A stretch of DNA of 64,000 nt from Streptomyces sp. NBC_01260 (GTDB lineage: Bacteria; Actinomycetota; Actinomycetes; Streptomycetales; Streptomycetaceae), in contig NZ_CP108464.1 in the NCBI RefSeq assembly GCF_036226405.1, forward strand, positions 682,001 to 746,000. The letters are read 5' to 3'. The notes under the pieces are model-generated. The model had not been told where the DNA came from, searched no databases, and saw only the letters and a list, made by a program, of their open reading frames with translations. Each line of letters begins with the position of its first letter. Position 1 is the stretch's first letter. Positions 15,578 through 23,404 of this stretch are shown here, one piece after another. The position numbers were made by a program, and so were the translations under genes.

Positions 15578-16360
15578 ATGACCGAGGCCGCCGCAGTACG
15601 CGCTCCCGGCGGAGCGCAGGCGGTACAGCGCGCCCTGGACGTCCTGCACTGTTTCCACGACAACGGCCCCGACCTGAGCGCGTCGGACCTCGCCCGCCGA
15701 CTCGCCCTGTCGGTCTCCACGGCCCACCGGCTGGCCCGTACCCTGCTCGCCGCAGGTTTCCTGGAGCAGGACGCGCACACGTCGCGCTACCGGCTCGGGC
15801 CCGCCGTGACGGAGCTCGGCCGTCTCTCGTACCACCGGCGCGGGCTGCATCTGGCCGCCCCCGAACTGGCGGATCTCGCCGAGCGCACGGGCGCGACCGC
15901 CGACCTGGCGCTGCGCAGCGGGCCTCATGCGGTGATCGTCGCGGGCGGTTCGGTGACTCCCAAGGTGGGGCTGCGCCGGCCGCTGCACTCCACCGCGCTG
16001 GGCAAAGTGCTGCTGGCCTGGGCGAGGCCGGGCGAGGGCGGTCCCTCCTCGCTGCCTCCGCTGCCCGCGTTCACCGACCGCACGATCGTCGAACCGGCGG
16101 CCCTGGAGGCGGAACTGGCCCGGGTGCGTTCCGACACCTACGCCGTCAACGACGGGGAGTCGGCCCATGGGGTACGCACCCTGGCGGTGCCGGTGCTGGA
16201 CGGCGCCGGACACGCCCGCTTCGCCCTGGCGGTGCGGGCCACCCCGTCGGTGATCACCGACGGGCGCACCGACTGGTTCCTGACGCAGGCACGCTCCTGC
16301 GCCCGCGCCCTGGAGGTCCTGCTGCTGTCACCGGTGGAACGGCGGTCGCCCGCGCGCTGA
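15578..16360 (+). CDS. IclR-family transcriptional regulator
   Basis: This 260-residue regulator has an N-terminal winged helix (about 10-70; QRALDVLHCFHDNGPDLSASDLARRL, then STAHRLARTLLAAGFLEQD) and a C-terminal IclR effector domain (about 80-255; RYRLGPAVTELG, LHSTALGKVLLAW, YAVNDGESAHGVRTLAVPVLD). It is divergent from the uORF/DszB-like operon, with about 195 bp between, so it is the prime candidate to regulate that operon, possibly with the organosulfur compound or its product as ligand. ATG 15578 follows GGAGAG. Confidence 0.9.
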   Translation: MTEAAAVRAPGGAQAVQRALDVLHCFHDNGPDLSASDLARRLALSVSTAHRLARTLLAAGFLEQDAHTSRYRLGPAVTELGRLSYHRRGLHLAAPELADLAERTGATADLALRSGPHAVIVAGGSVTPKVGLRRPLHSTALGKVLLAWARPGEGGPSSLPPLPAFTDRTIVEPAALEAELARVRSDTYAVNDGESAHGVRTLAVPVLDGAGHARFALAVRATPSVITDGRTDWFLTQARSCARALEVLLLSPVERRSPAR

Positions 16361-16466
16361 GCCGCCGCGTCCGTGCCGGTTGTCAGCAGCGCATGGGACG
16401 ATACGAGTCGCTCCGGTCGGCTGCCGGACGGAGCGGTGGTGAGACTGCGGGGGACAGAGGACGTAC

Positions 16467-18695
16467 ATGACTGAGGCCGGGTCCACGGAGGGCGGGGCGA
16501 CGACCGGACGGGCGGCCCGTGAGCTGCTCGCGCGGGCCGAGGGGCTGCTGGGCGCGGCACGCGGGGTGCTGGCCGATCACGGCCGCGCCGTCGATGCCGT
16601 GCGTGCTGCGCTGGACCCCCTGCTCGACGCGCTCGTCCGCGACGAGCTGTCGGCCATCCCGGCGTCCCGGCTCAAGGACGTCACCGAGGGCCGGCTGCGC
16701 ATCGGCGCGGTCGAGCAGGCCGGTTTCACGACCGTCGGGCAGGTGCACGGGGCGAACCGCTACGAACTCCGCCAGATCCCCGGGGTCGGTGCGCAGACCG
16801 CCGACCAGGCGCTCGCCGCGGCGGGCCAGATCGCCCACGCCGTTCGGGACACGGTCACGGTGCGGATAGCCGTGGAATCCCCGGACGACGCCACGACCGC
16901 CCTGGTCACCGCGTTGTACCGGCTGGTCGAGGCAGGGCCGGATGTGCGGCGGGCCGTGGACGGCGCGCGGGGTGTGACCGAGCGGCTGGATCCGCTGCTG
17001 GCCGCGGCGGCGCCCGCGAGGGGGCGGCTGCGGATGCTCTTCACCCGGCGGCCGGTCCGGGCGCAGGCCCTGGCCGCTGTCGCCGCCGCCCGGGCGGTGA
17101 TGGCCGATGCGGCGGAGCGTGAACTCCCGCTGCTGTTCGGGCAGGTGTCGGTCGACCTGCTCCGCGATCCGGACTCCGCGGTCGCGGCCTGGGTCGACTT
17201 CGAGGTCCGCTCCGCCGAGTACTACAGCCTGCTCGCCGAGATGTCCGGCACCGGACCCGACCGGGACGCGGCCGAGGGGTTCCTGCCGTCCGGGATCGCG
17301 GACCGGGTGCGCGGGCTGCGGCTGGACGACGCCCGGCTGCGGGTGTCGTTGCGTGGCTACCAGTCGTTCGGGGCCCGGTTCGCGCTCGCGCAGAAGCGGG
17401 TGATCCTCGGCGACGAGATGGGGCTCGGCAAGACCGTCCAGGCCATCGCCGCGCTGGCGCATCTCGCGGCCCGGGGCGAGACCCACTTCCTGGTGGTCTG
17501 TCCGGCGAGCGTGCTGATCAACTGGACGCGGGAGGTCCGGGCCCGCTCCACGCTGCGCGCACTGCCCGTGCACGGTCCGGAGCGGCAGGGCGCGTTCGCG
17601 GAGTGGCGCGAGGCCGGCGGGGTCGCCCTCACCACGTTCGACGCCCTGCACACGCTGCCCCTCGCGGGCGACTGCGGCATACGGCCCGGAATGCTCGTGG
17701 TGGACGAGGCCCACTACGTCAAGAACCCCGCCACCCGCCGCTCCCGTGCGGTGTCCGGCTGGTCACAGCGGACCGAGCGGGTGCTGTTCCTGACCGGTAC
17801 GCCGATGGAGAACCGGGTGGAGGAGTTCCGCAGCCTCGTCCGCCAGCTCCAGCCCGAACTGGCCCCGTCGATCAGTACCGGTCACGGCGCCGCCGGATCG
17901 CAGGCATTCCGCCGGGCCGTCGCTCCCGCCTATCTGCGCCGCAACCAGCAGGACGTTCTCACCGAACTCCCGGCGCTGGTGCAGGTCGACGAGTGGGAGG
18001 AGTTCAGCGCGGCCGATCTGCTGGCCTACCGCGAGGCGGTGGGTACCGGGCAGTTCATGCGGATGCGCCGGGCCGCGTACGCCTGCCCGGCCACCTCCGC
18101 GAAGCTGAACCGGCTGCGCGAGCTGGTCGCGGAGGCCGCGGGCAACGGACTGAAGGTCGTGGTGTTCTCGTACTTCCGTGAGGTGCTGGAGACGGTCCGG
18201 CAGGCCCTGGGCGAGGGCGTGTTCGGCCCGCTGTCGGGGAGCCTGCCGGCCGCCCGGCGCCAGGAGCTGATCGACGGCTTCACCGCGGCGGACGGCCATG
18301 CGGTCCTGCTGAGCCAGATCCAGGCCGGTGGAATCGGGCTCAACATGCAGGCCGCCTCGGTCGTCATCCTCTGCGAACCGCAGATCAAGCCGACGATGGA
18401 GCACCAGGCGGTGGCCCGCGCCCACCGGATGGGCCAGATACGCACGGTCCAGGTGCACCGGCTGCTCGCCGCGGACAGCGTCGATCAGCGCCTGCTGGAC
18501 ATCCTGGCCCGCAAGGAGCGGCTGTTCGACGCGTACGCACGGCGCAGCGATGTCGCCGAGACGACGCCGGACGCCGTGGACGTGTCGGACGGGTCGCTGG
18601 CCCGCCGGATCGTCGAGGAGGAACAGCAACGTCTCGCGGCGGGCGCGGAGACGGAGGCTGACGCCGGGAGCCCGGCCCCGGGGGCCGGTGTCTGA
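16467..18695 (+). CDS. SNF2-family DNA-dependent ATPase with N-terminal helix-hairpin-helix
   Basis: This 742-residue superfamily 2 protein moves along or remodels DNA. An N-terminal part includes a helix-hairpin-helix (LRQIPGVGAQTADQALAAA, about 105-125), which suggests DNA binding. The motor begins with LRGYQSFGARFAL (Q motif/Ia) and has Walker A DEMGLGKT (about 315), the DEAH box (about 412), TGTPMENR (motif III), then YFREVLE, LLSQIQAGGIGLNMQAA (motif V) and QAVARAHRMGQ (motif VI). It stands alone on the plus strand. Role in DNA repair or transcription recycling is plausible but unproven. Confidence 0.9.
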   Translation: MTEAGSTEGGATTGRAARELLARAEGLLGAARGVLADHGRAVDAVRAALDPLLDALVRDELSAIPASRLKDVTEGRLRIGAVEQAGFTTVGQVHGANRYELRQIPGVGAQTADQALAAAGQIAHAVRDTVTVRIAVESPDDATTALVTALYRLVEAGPDVRRAVDGARGVTERLDPLLAAAAPARGRLRMLFTRRPVRAQALAAVAAARAVMADAAERELPLLFGQVSVDLLRDPDSAVAAWVDFEVRSAEYYSLLAEMSGTGPDRDAAEGFLPSGIADRVRGLRLDDARLRVSLRGYQSFGARFALAQKRVILGDEMGLGKTVQAIAALAHLAARGETHFLVVCPASVLINWTREVRARSTLRALPVHGPERQGAFAEWREAGGVALTTFDALHTLPLAGDCGIRPGMLVVDEAHYVKNPATRRSRAVSGWSQRTERVLFLTGTPMENRVEEFRSLVRQLQPELAPSISTGHGAAGSQAFRRAVAPAYLRRNQQDVLTELPALVQVDEWEEFSAADLLAYREAVGTGQFMRMRRAAYACPATSAKLNRLRELVAEAAGNGLKVVVFSYFREVLETVRQALGEGVFGPLSGSLPAARRQELIDGFTAADGHAVLLSQIQAGGIGLNMQAASVVILCEPQIKPTMEHQAVARAHRMGQIRTVQVHRLLAADSVDQRLLDILARKERLFDAYARRSDVAETTPDAVDVSDGSLARRIVEEEQQRLAAGAETEADAGSPAPGAGV

Positions 18696-18766
18696 CGACC
18701 TCACGGGTCGTTCCCGAGCACCGGCACATCCGGGGCCTTGTCACAGCGAGGTGGTATCCATACCGG

Positions 18767-19339
18767 ATGAACGGTGATCAAGCTGTCCAAGCCGAGCCGG
18801 CGGTGCTCCGTGCGGCGTTCGACGTCGATGACGAGGGCCAGAACAACGGCGAGTCCGCCCTTGGCTGGGAGGCAGTCCACGCCTTCGAGTCCGCACACGA
18901 AATCGTGCTGCCCGAGCCGTACCGGAGCTTCGTTGCCGAGATAGCGGACGGTTCGTTTTCGGGGCCGCCCGCGTACGGACTGCTACCGGTTGCGGAGCTG
19001 CCGGACGACTGGGGCGACGACGGGCAGGACCGCGTCCTGAGCAAGCCGTTCCCGCTGACGACGGCATGGATGTGGGAGGAAGACCCGGACCGGGCCGAGG
19101 ATGCCGACGAGATCCTTGAGCAGGTCTACGACCACGGCTCGATCGTGCTCGGCACGGACGGGTGCGCGATGAACTGGCATCTCGTCGTCGCCGGACCTCA
19201 CAGAGGGCACGTCTGGCTGATCACTGACGTCGGCGCCGCCCCTTTCGGTGAGCAATTCGGTTTCACCACCGGCGAATCGGGCTTTGCCGGCTGGGTCAGG
19301 CACTGGGCGGCGAACAAGCCCTGGTACGACACCGCGTGA
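18767..19339 (+). CDS. SMI1/KNR4 (SUKH) family protein
   Basis: The 190-residue acidic protein has the SUKH pattern: a helix with AVHAFESAHEIVLPEPYRSFVAEIADGSFSG, the core GLLPVAEL, a central GSIVLGTDGCAMNWHLVV and VWLITDVGAAPF, and a final GFAGWVRHWA. SUKH proteins are often immunity factors against contact-dependent toxins, but many Streptomyces members are stand-alone. No toxin gene is adjacent, so an immunity role is not supported here. The ATG at 18767 has no strong Shine-Dalgarno. Confidence 0.85.
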   Translation: MNGDQAVQAEPAVLRAAFDVDDEGQNNGESALGWEAVHAFESAHEIVLPEPYRSFVAEIADGSFSGPPAYGLLPVAELPDDWGDDGQDRVLSKPFPLTTAWMWEEDPDRAEDADEILEQVYDHGSIVLGTDGCAMNWHLVVAGPHRGHVWLITDVGAAPFGEQFGFTTGESGFAGWVRHWAANKPWYDTA

Positions 19340-19594
19340 CTGAATCAGGGCCCGCCCGCGGACCGTGGCGCCGCACCCACAGGCCCCGCAAACCGGCGGC
19401 GGGAAGCGGTCCGCGCCCAGGGCCTGCGGTACGAGCCGCCCCGGCCGGACACCCTGCGCCTCGCGGCGTGGGCGTCCGGCTCCCGTCCCCTGTGGGAGCC
19501 GCTCCGGGCCGTCCCGCCGCCGCGCGGGCCGACCGCCTTGTCCTGAGCGGTCCCACGGCCGAGGCAGGGGCAGCGGGCACGGCCCCGCCGCCCT

Positions 19595-20650
19595 TCAGTG
19601 GCTGTCGTGCGAGGCGGTCTTGTCCGATGTCTTGGCGTCCGATGTCTTGGCGTCCGGCGTCTTGGCGTCCGGGGTCTTCGCGTCGTGCGAGGACATGGAG
19701 TGCGCCTCGTGCCCCGGCACCGTCCCGTCGGCCTTGGCGACCAGCAGCATCCCGGCCATGCCCATGTCGGAATGGCTCTGCACATGGCAGTGGTACATCC
19801 ACGCGCCCGCGCCCACGTGTTCACCCGCGATGACCTGGAAGCCGAAGGAGTCCGCCGGTCCGACGATCTTCGTGTCGATGACCCGGGTCGGGTCGTCGGG
19901 TCCGGTGAGCAGGCCCGTACGGTTGTCCGCCCAGCGGTGACCGTGCACATGGAACGTGTGGTAGTAATCGCCGTGCGTGATCATGACGACTTCGAGCCGG
20001 TCCCCCACCGTGGTTTCGAAGTCGGGGCTCTTGTCGGCGGGCTTGTTGTTGATCAGCATGTCGTTGAAGACGATCGTGATCGTCTTGTCCGGCAGGATGT
20101 CGCCCTTGCGGCGGACGATGACCGGCCCGTACAGCCCCTTGCGAATGCCGCCCGTGCCGTGGTCGGTGCCGACGACGTGGTCGTGGTAGTGCCAGTAGCC
20201 CGCGCTGCCCGCCTGCCAGGTGCCGTCCTTCCTCCGGCCCGGGGCATGGGTGCGCCAGGTGTAGGTGCGCGTGTCGCCCGGTTCGACGATGCTCTTGTTC
20301 ATCCGCGTGCCGTCGCTGGCGATGTCGTAGTCGACGCCGTGCGCGTGGAGACTGGCCGCCACGTCCATCGTGTTCTCGAACTCGATGTGCAGGGTGTCGC
20401 CCTCATTGATCTCGATGAGCGGACCGGGGATCGACGCCTTGCCCTTCTCGAACCCGTACCCCATCGAGCCGTCCGGCAGCTTCTCCGCGTACATCTTGAG
20501 GTGCCGGACCACCCCGCCCGCCGGCGCCGTCCGGGGCGGGTTCTCGGCCGAGGTGGCCTCGATCGCACCAAGGGACAACGATGTCACGCCGGTTGCCGCC
20601 GCCACCCCGCCGCCCATCAGAATCCGCCGGTTGAAGCTGCGTCGATCCAT
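19595..20650 (-). CDS. Two-domain small laccase, Tat-exported multicopper oxidase
   Basis: Small laccases (SLAC of S. coelicolor, EpoA of S. griseus) form trimers of two-domain subunits and oxidise phenols with O2. This 351-residue member begins with a twin-arginine signal (DRRSFNRR, then a hydrophobic Gly/Ala stretch). Copper motifs are all present: [30 protein letters not shown] and [13 protein letters not shown] (type-1 Cys, His, Met). The C-terminal tail is unusual: a (P/S)DAKT pentapeptide repeat encoded by 15-bp DNA repeats, ending in HDSH. ATG 20650 has GGGGAG. It is divergent from the ThuA/PQQ gene. Confidence 0.93.
   Translation of the reverse strand: MDRRSFNRRILMGGGVAAATGVTSLSLGAIEATSAENPPRTAPAGGVVRHLKMYAEKLPDGSMGYGFEKGKASIPGPLIEINEGDTLHIEFENTMDVAASLHAHGVDYDIASDGTRMNKSIVEPGDTRTYTWRTHAPGRRKDGTWQAGSAGYWHYHDHVVGTDHGTGGIRKGLYGPVIVRRKGDILPDKTITIVFNDMLINNKPADKSPDFETTVGDRLEVVMITHGDYYHTFHVHGHRWADNRTGLLTGPDDPTRVIDTKIVGPADSFGFQVIAGEHVGAGAWMYHCHVQSHSDMGMAGMLLVAKADGTVPGHEAHSMSSHDAKTPDAKTPDAKTSDAKTSDKTASHDSH
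19612..19684. repeat. 15-bp tandem repeats encoding the laccase tail
   Basis: About four to five copies of a 15-bp unit (consensus GTCTTGGCGTCCGAT on the plus strand) run through this stretch. They encode the (P/S)DAKT repeats at the laccase C-terminus. Neighbouring copies differ by one or two bases, so copy number may vary between strains. Confidence 0.8.
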
Positions 20651-20911
20651 GTCGAACTCCCCACTTTCGGACGGGTGTTGCGGAGAAATCCAAGCCAACT
20701 ACGGCACGCGGCGCGGAGGCACGCAGGTCATTGCGGTCGAGGCCGTCGGGCACGGGTGACCTCGGGACGGGCCATACGGTAGCCCGGGGATCTTCGTTTA
20801 TCCACACTAAGGACAAAGTTCGTGCGATTGCTGCCATAGCTATTGGCGAGTCGCGAAAAGAGGTCTAGCTTCATGCGCTGTTGCAGTGACCAAAGAGGGG
20901 TGGGTGACCAC

Positions 20912-23404
20912 ATGCAGCGCACACCACATCACAGGTCCAGATCGCGACGCGGACTTGCGGCGGCCGTAGCGGCCGGCGCACTGACCGCATCCCTGCTCGG
21001 CGGCAATGCCGCCAGTGCCAGGCCGTATCCCGGACCGCACGAGTCCATGGCGACAACGTTGTCCCTTCCGACGCCGCCCGGCGGCGCGAACGTGAAGGTG
21101 CTGGTGTTCCACGCCTCCGCGTCCGAGGAGTCCCCGACGGTCGACGCCGGAATAGCGGCGATCGAGAAGATCGGGCTCACCGGTCCGGAGGCGGGCCGCT
21201 TCAAGACCGTGGCCAGTGACGACCCGGCCGTCTTCACCAACGGCAAGCAGCTCGGCAAGTACAACGCCGTCGTCTTCCTGACCGGCGGCGGCGACGTCCT
21301 GGACCCGGAGCAGGAGGCCGGCCTGGAGGCGTACATGGAGGCCGGCGGCGGCTTCCTCGGCATCCATGACGCGGCGCGGACCGAGCCGTACTCGGACTGG
21401 TTCACCGGACTGGTCGGTGCCCGCCCGGCGGCCGGCAGCCCCACCTCCGTACAGCGTGCGACGGTGGAGATCGGCGACCGGGAGCACCCGGCCACCAAGA
21501 ACCTCCCGCTGGAGTGGAAGCGTCCCGACAAGTGGCTGAACTGGAAGGAGAATCCGTCCGGCGACGTGCACACCGTGGCGCGCGTCCGGGAGATCACCTA
21601 CAAGCCCGGGGCCGGCGCCAACGGCTGGGACCACCCGGTCTCCTGGTGCCGTGACTACGACGGCGGCCGGTCCTTCTACACCGCGATGGGCGGTACGGTC
21701 GACAGCTTCGCGGAGGCCGACTTCCGTGACCACCTGCGCGGCGCGCTCGACTGGACGACCCGGATCTCGCAGGCCGACTGCAAGGCGACGATCACCTCCA
21801 ACTACACGGCGGAGCGGGTCACTCAGCCCAACAAGCCCGGTCAGAACGACCAGATCGGCGAACCGCACGGGATGGTGACCGCCCCCGACGGACGCGTGCT
21901 GTACATCGGCCGCGGCGGCGCCGACAGCAGCGTGCCGGTCGTCACCGACTGGGCCGACCCGAACGTCGGCAAGGGTCTGGGCCAGATCCACGTCTACGAC
22001 CCGAAGACCAAGAAGGTCACCCTCGCCGGAGAGCTGACGATCTTCGGCAACAAGGGCGGCGGTGACGAACTGGTCAAGGTCGAGGAGGGTCTGCTCGGTA
22101 TCGAACTCGACCCTGACTTCGAGAAGAACGGCTGGGTGTACCTGCACTACACACCCCACGACAAGATCGACCGCGACAAGCAGATGGCGGTCCGTCAGGT
22201 CTCCAGGTTCACCATGGACCTGGCCACCGACAAGCTGGACCTCTCCTCCGAGAAGGTGCTGCTGCACTGGCCGGTCCAGATCCACAGCTGCTGCCACGCG
22301 GGCGGCGGCATGGCCTGGGACTCCAAGGGCAACCTGTACATCGCGGCCGGTGACAACAACTCCTCCGGATTCAGCGACGGTTACTCGGGCAACAACCCCC
22401 AGCCCAACTACAAGGGCGTCTCGTTCGCCGATGCCCGGCGCACCGCGGGCAACACGAACAACCTCAACGGCAAGATCCTGCGGATCCACCCCGAGGACGA
22501 CGGCACCTACACCCTGCCCGCGGGCAATCTCTTCACCGGCAAGGAGCCGGACGAGGGCGGGGGCAAGACCCGTGGCGAGATCTATGTGATGGGTGTGCGC
22601 AACCCGGCGAGGATCTCGATCGACAAGTCGACCGACACGCTGTACGCGGGCTGGGTCGGCCCCGACGCGGGCGCGCCGAGCACCACCTGGGGTCCGGCCA
22701 AGTACGACACGTTCGCCGCGATCACCAAGGCGGGCAACCACGGCTGGCCGTACTGCATGGGCAACAAGCAGCCCTACCGGGACCGCAATCTGCCCGATCC
22801 GAGCAAGCCGCTCGGCTGGTACGACTGCGACCACCCCAAGAACGAGTCGCCGAACAACGACGGTCTGGTGAACCTGCCGCCGATCACGTCCAACACCATC
22901 TGGTACTCGCCGCAGGGTGGCGGCGTGGACTACCCGCGCGACAAGAACGGCATCCCGAGCTACAAGGTGGAGGACCAGAAGGAACTCCTGCCCTGGCTCA
23001 AGGGCGGCGGCCAGGCCACGATGAACGGCCCGGTCTACCGGTACGACGCGGCGAGCACCAGCGCCGGAAAGTGGCCCTCCTACTGGGACGGCAAGTGGTT
23101 CGTCGGTGACTTCTACGACGACACTCAGCCGCGGCACGCCGTGCTCACCGACCCGAAGACGGTCGGCAAGGGCGGACTGCCCACGCACGCCGAGTCGCTC
23201 AAGAAGATCATCCCGGTCGGCGCGGACGGCATCCGCAACCTGATGGACTGGAAGTTCGCCCCGGACGGTTCGCTGTACGTCCTGGACTACGGGCGCGGCT
23301 TCTTCACCTCCGACTCCAAGTCCGCGCTGTGGCGCGTGACGTACAAGGGCGGCGCACCGACCCCGGCCGTCAAGGATCTGGCCAGGAAGGCGGCAGTGCA
23401 GTGA
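20912..23404 (+). CDS. Secreted ThuA domain fused to PQQ-type sugar dehydrogenase
   Basis: This 830-residue exported protein has an Arg-rich signal peptide ending near ASARPYPG. A ThuA-like domain follows (about 45-270; KVLVFHASASEES, VVFLTGGGDVLD, GGGFLGIHDAARTE, GGRSFYTAMGG), a glutamine-amidotransferase-like fold linked to sugar metabolism. The rest (about 295-820) is a GSDH/sorbosone-dehydrogenase propeller: EPHGMVTAPDGRVLYIGRGG, EEGLLGIELDPDFEKNGWVYLHY, CCHAGGGMAWDSKGNLYIAAGDN, NLNGKILRIHPEDDG and VMGVRNPARISID. It overlaps the cupredoxin-DUF1080 gene by 4 nt (GTGA). ATG 20873 is an alternative start. Likely oxidises sugar residues outside the cell. Confidence 0.88.
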   Translation: MQRTPHHRSRSRRGLAAAVAAGALTASLLGGNAASARPYPGPHESMATTLSLPTPPGGANVKVLVFHASASEESPTVDAGIAAIEKIGLTGPEAGRFKTVASDDPAVFTNGKQLGKYNAVVFLTGGGDVLDPEQEAGLEAYMEAGGGFLGIHDAARTEPYSDWFTGLVGARPAAGSPTSVQRATVEIGDREHPATKNLPLEWKRPDKWLNWKENPSGDVHTVARVREITYKPGAGANGWDHPVSWCRDYDGGRSFYTAMGGTVDSFAEADFRDHLRGALDWTTRISQADCKATITSNYTAERVTQPNKPGQNDQIGEPHGMVTAPDGRVLYIGRGGADSSVPVVTDWADPNVGKGLGQIHVYDPKTKKVTLAGELTIFGNKGGGDELVKVEEGLLGIELDPDFEKNGWVYLHYTPHDKIDRDKQMAVRQVSRFTMDLATDKLDLSSEKVLLHWPVQIHSCCHAGGGMAWDSKGNLYIAAGDNNSSGFSDGYSGNNPQPNYKGVSFADARRTAGNTNNLNGKILRIHPEDDGTYTLPAGNLFTGKEPDEGGGKTRGEIYVMGVRNPARISIDKSTDTLYAGWVGPDAGAPSTTWGPAKYDTFAAITKAGNHGWPYCMGNKQPYRDRNLPDPSKPLGWYDCDHPKNESPNNDGLVNLPPITSNTIWYSPQGGGVDYPRDKNGIPSYKVEDQKELLPWLKGGGQATMNGPVYRYDAASTSAGKWPSYWDGKWFVGDFYDDTQPRHAVLTDPKTVGKGGLPTHAESLKKIIPVGADGIRNLMDWKFAPDGSLYVLDYGRGFFTSDSKSALWRVTYKGGAPTPAVKDLARKAAVQ

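Noticed and set aside
18767..19339. SUKH protein as immunity gene of a toxin system
   Set aside because: No polymorphic-toxin, nuclease or type VII secretion gene is adjacent. It looks like a stand-alone SUKH member.
19340..19594. Possible small gene between the SUKH gene and the laccase
   Set aside because: Only Arg/Pro-rich open frames without a ribosome site; best read as the 3' regions of the two convergent genes.
20840..23188. Open 782-codon frame on the minus strand opposite the ThuA-PQQ gene
   Set aside because: It is the antisense shadow of a clearly recognisable secreted dehydrogenase. The product is Arg/Val/Gly-rich low-complexity sequence with no domain.
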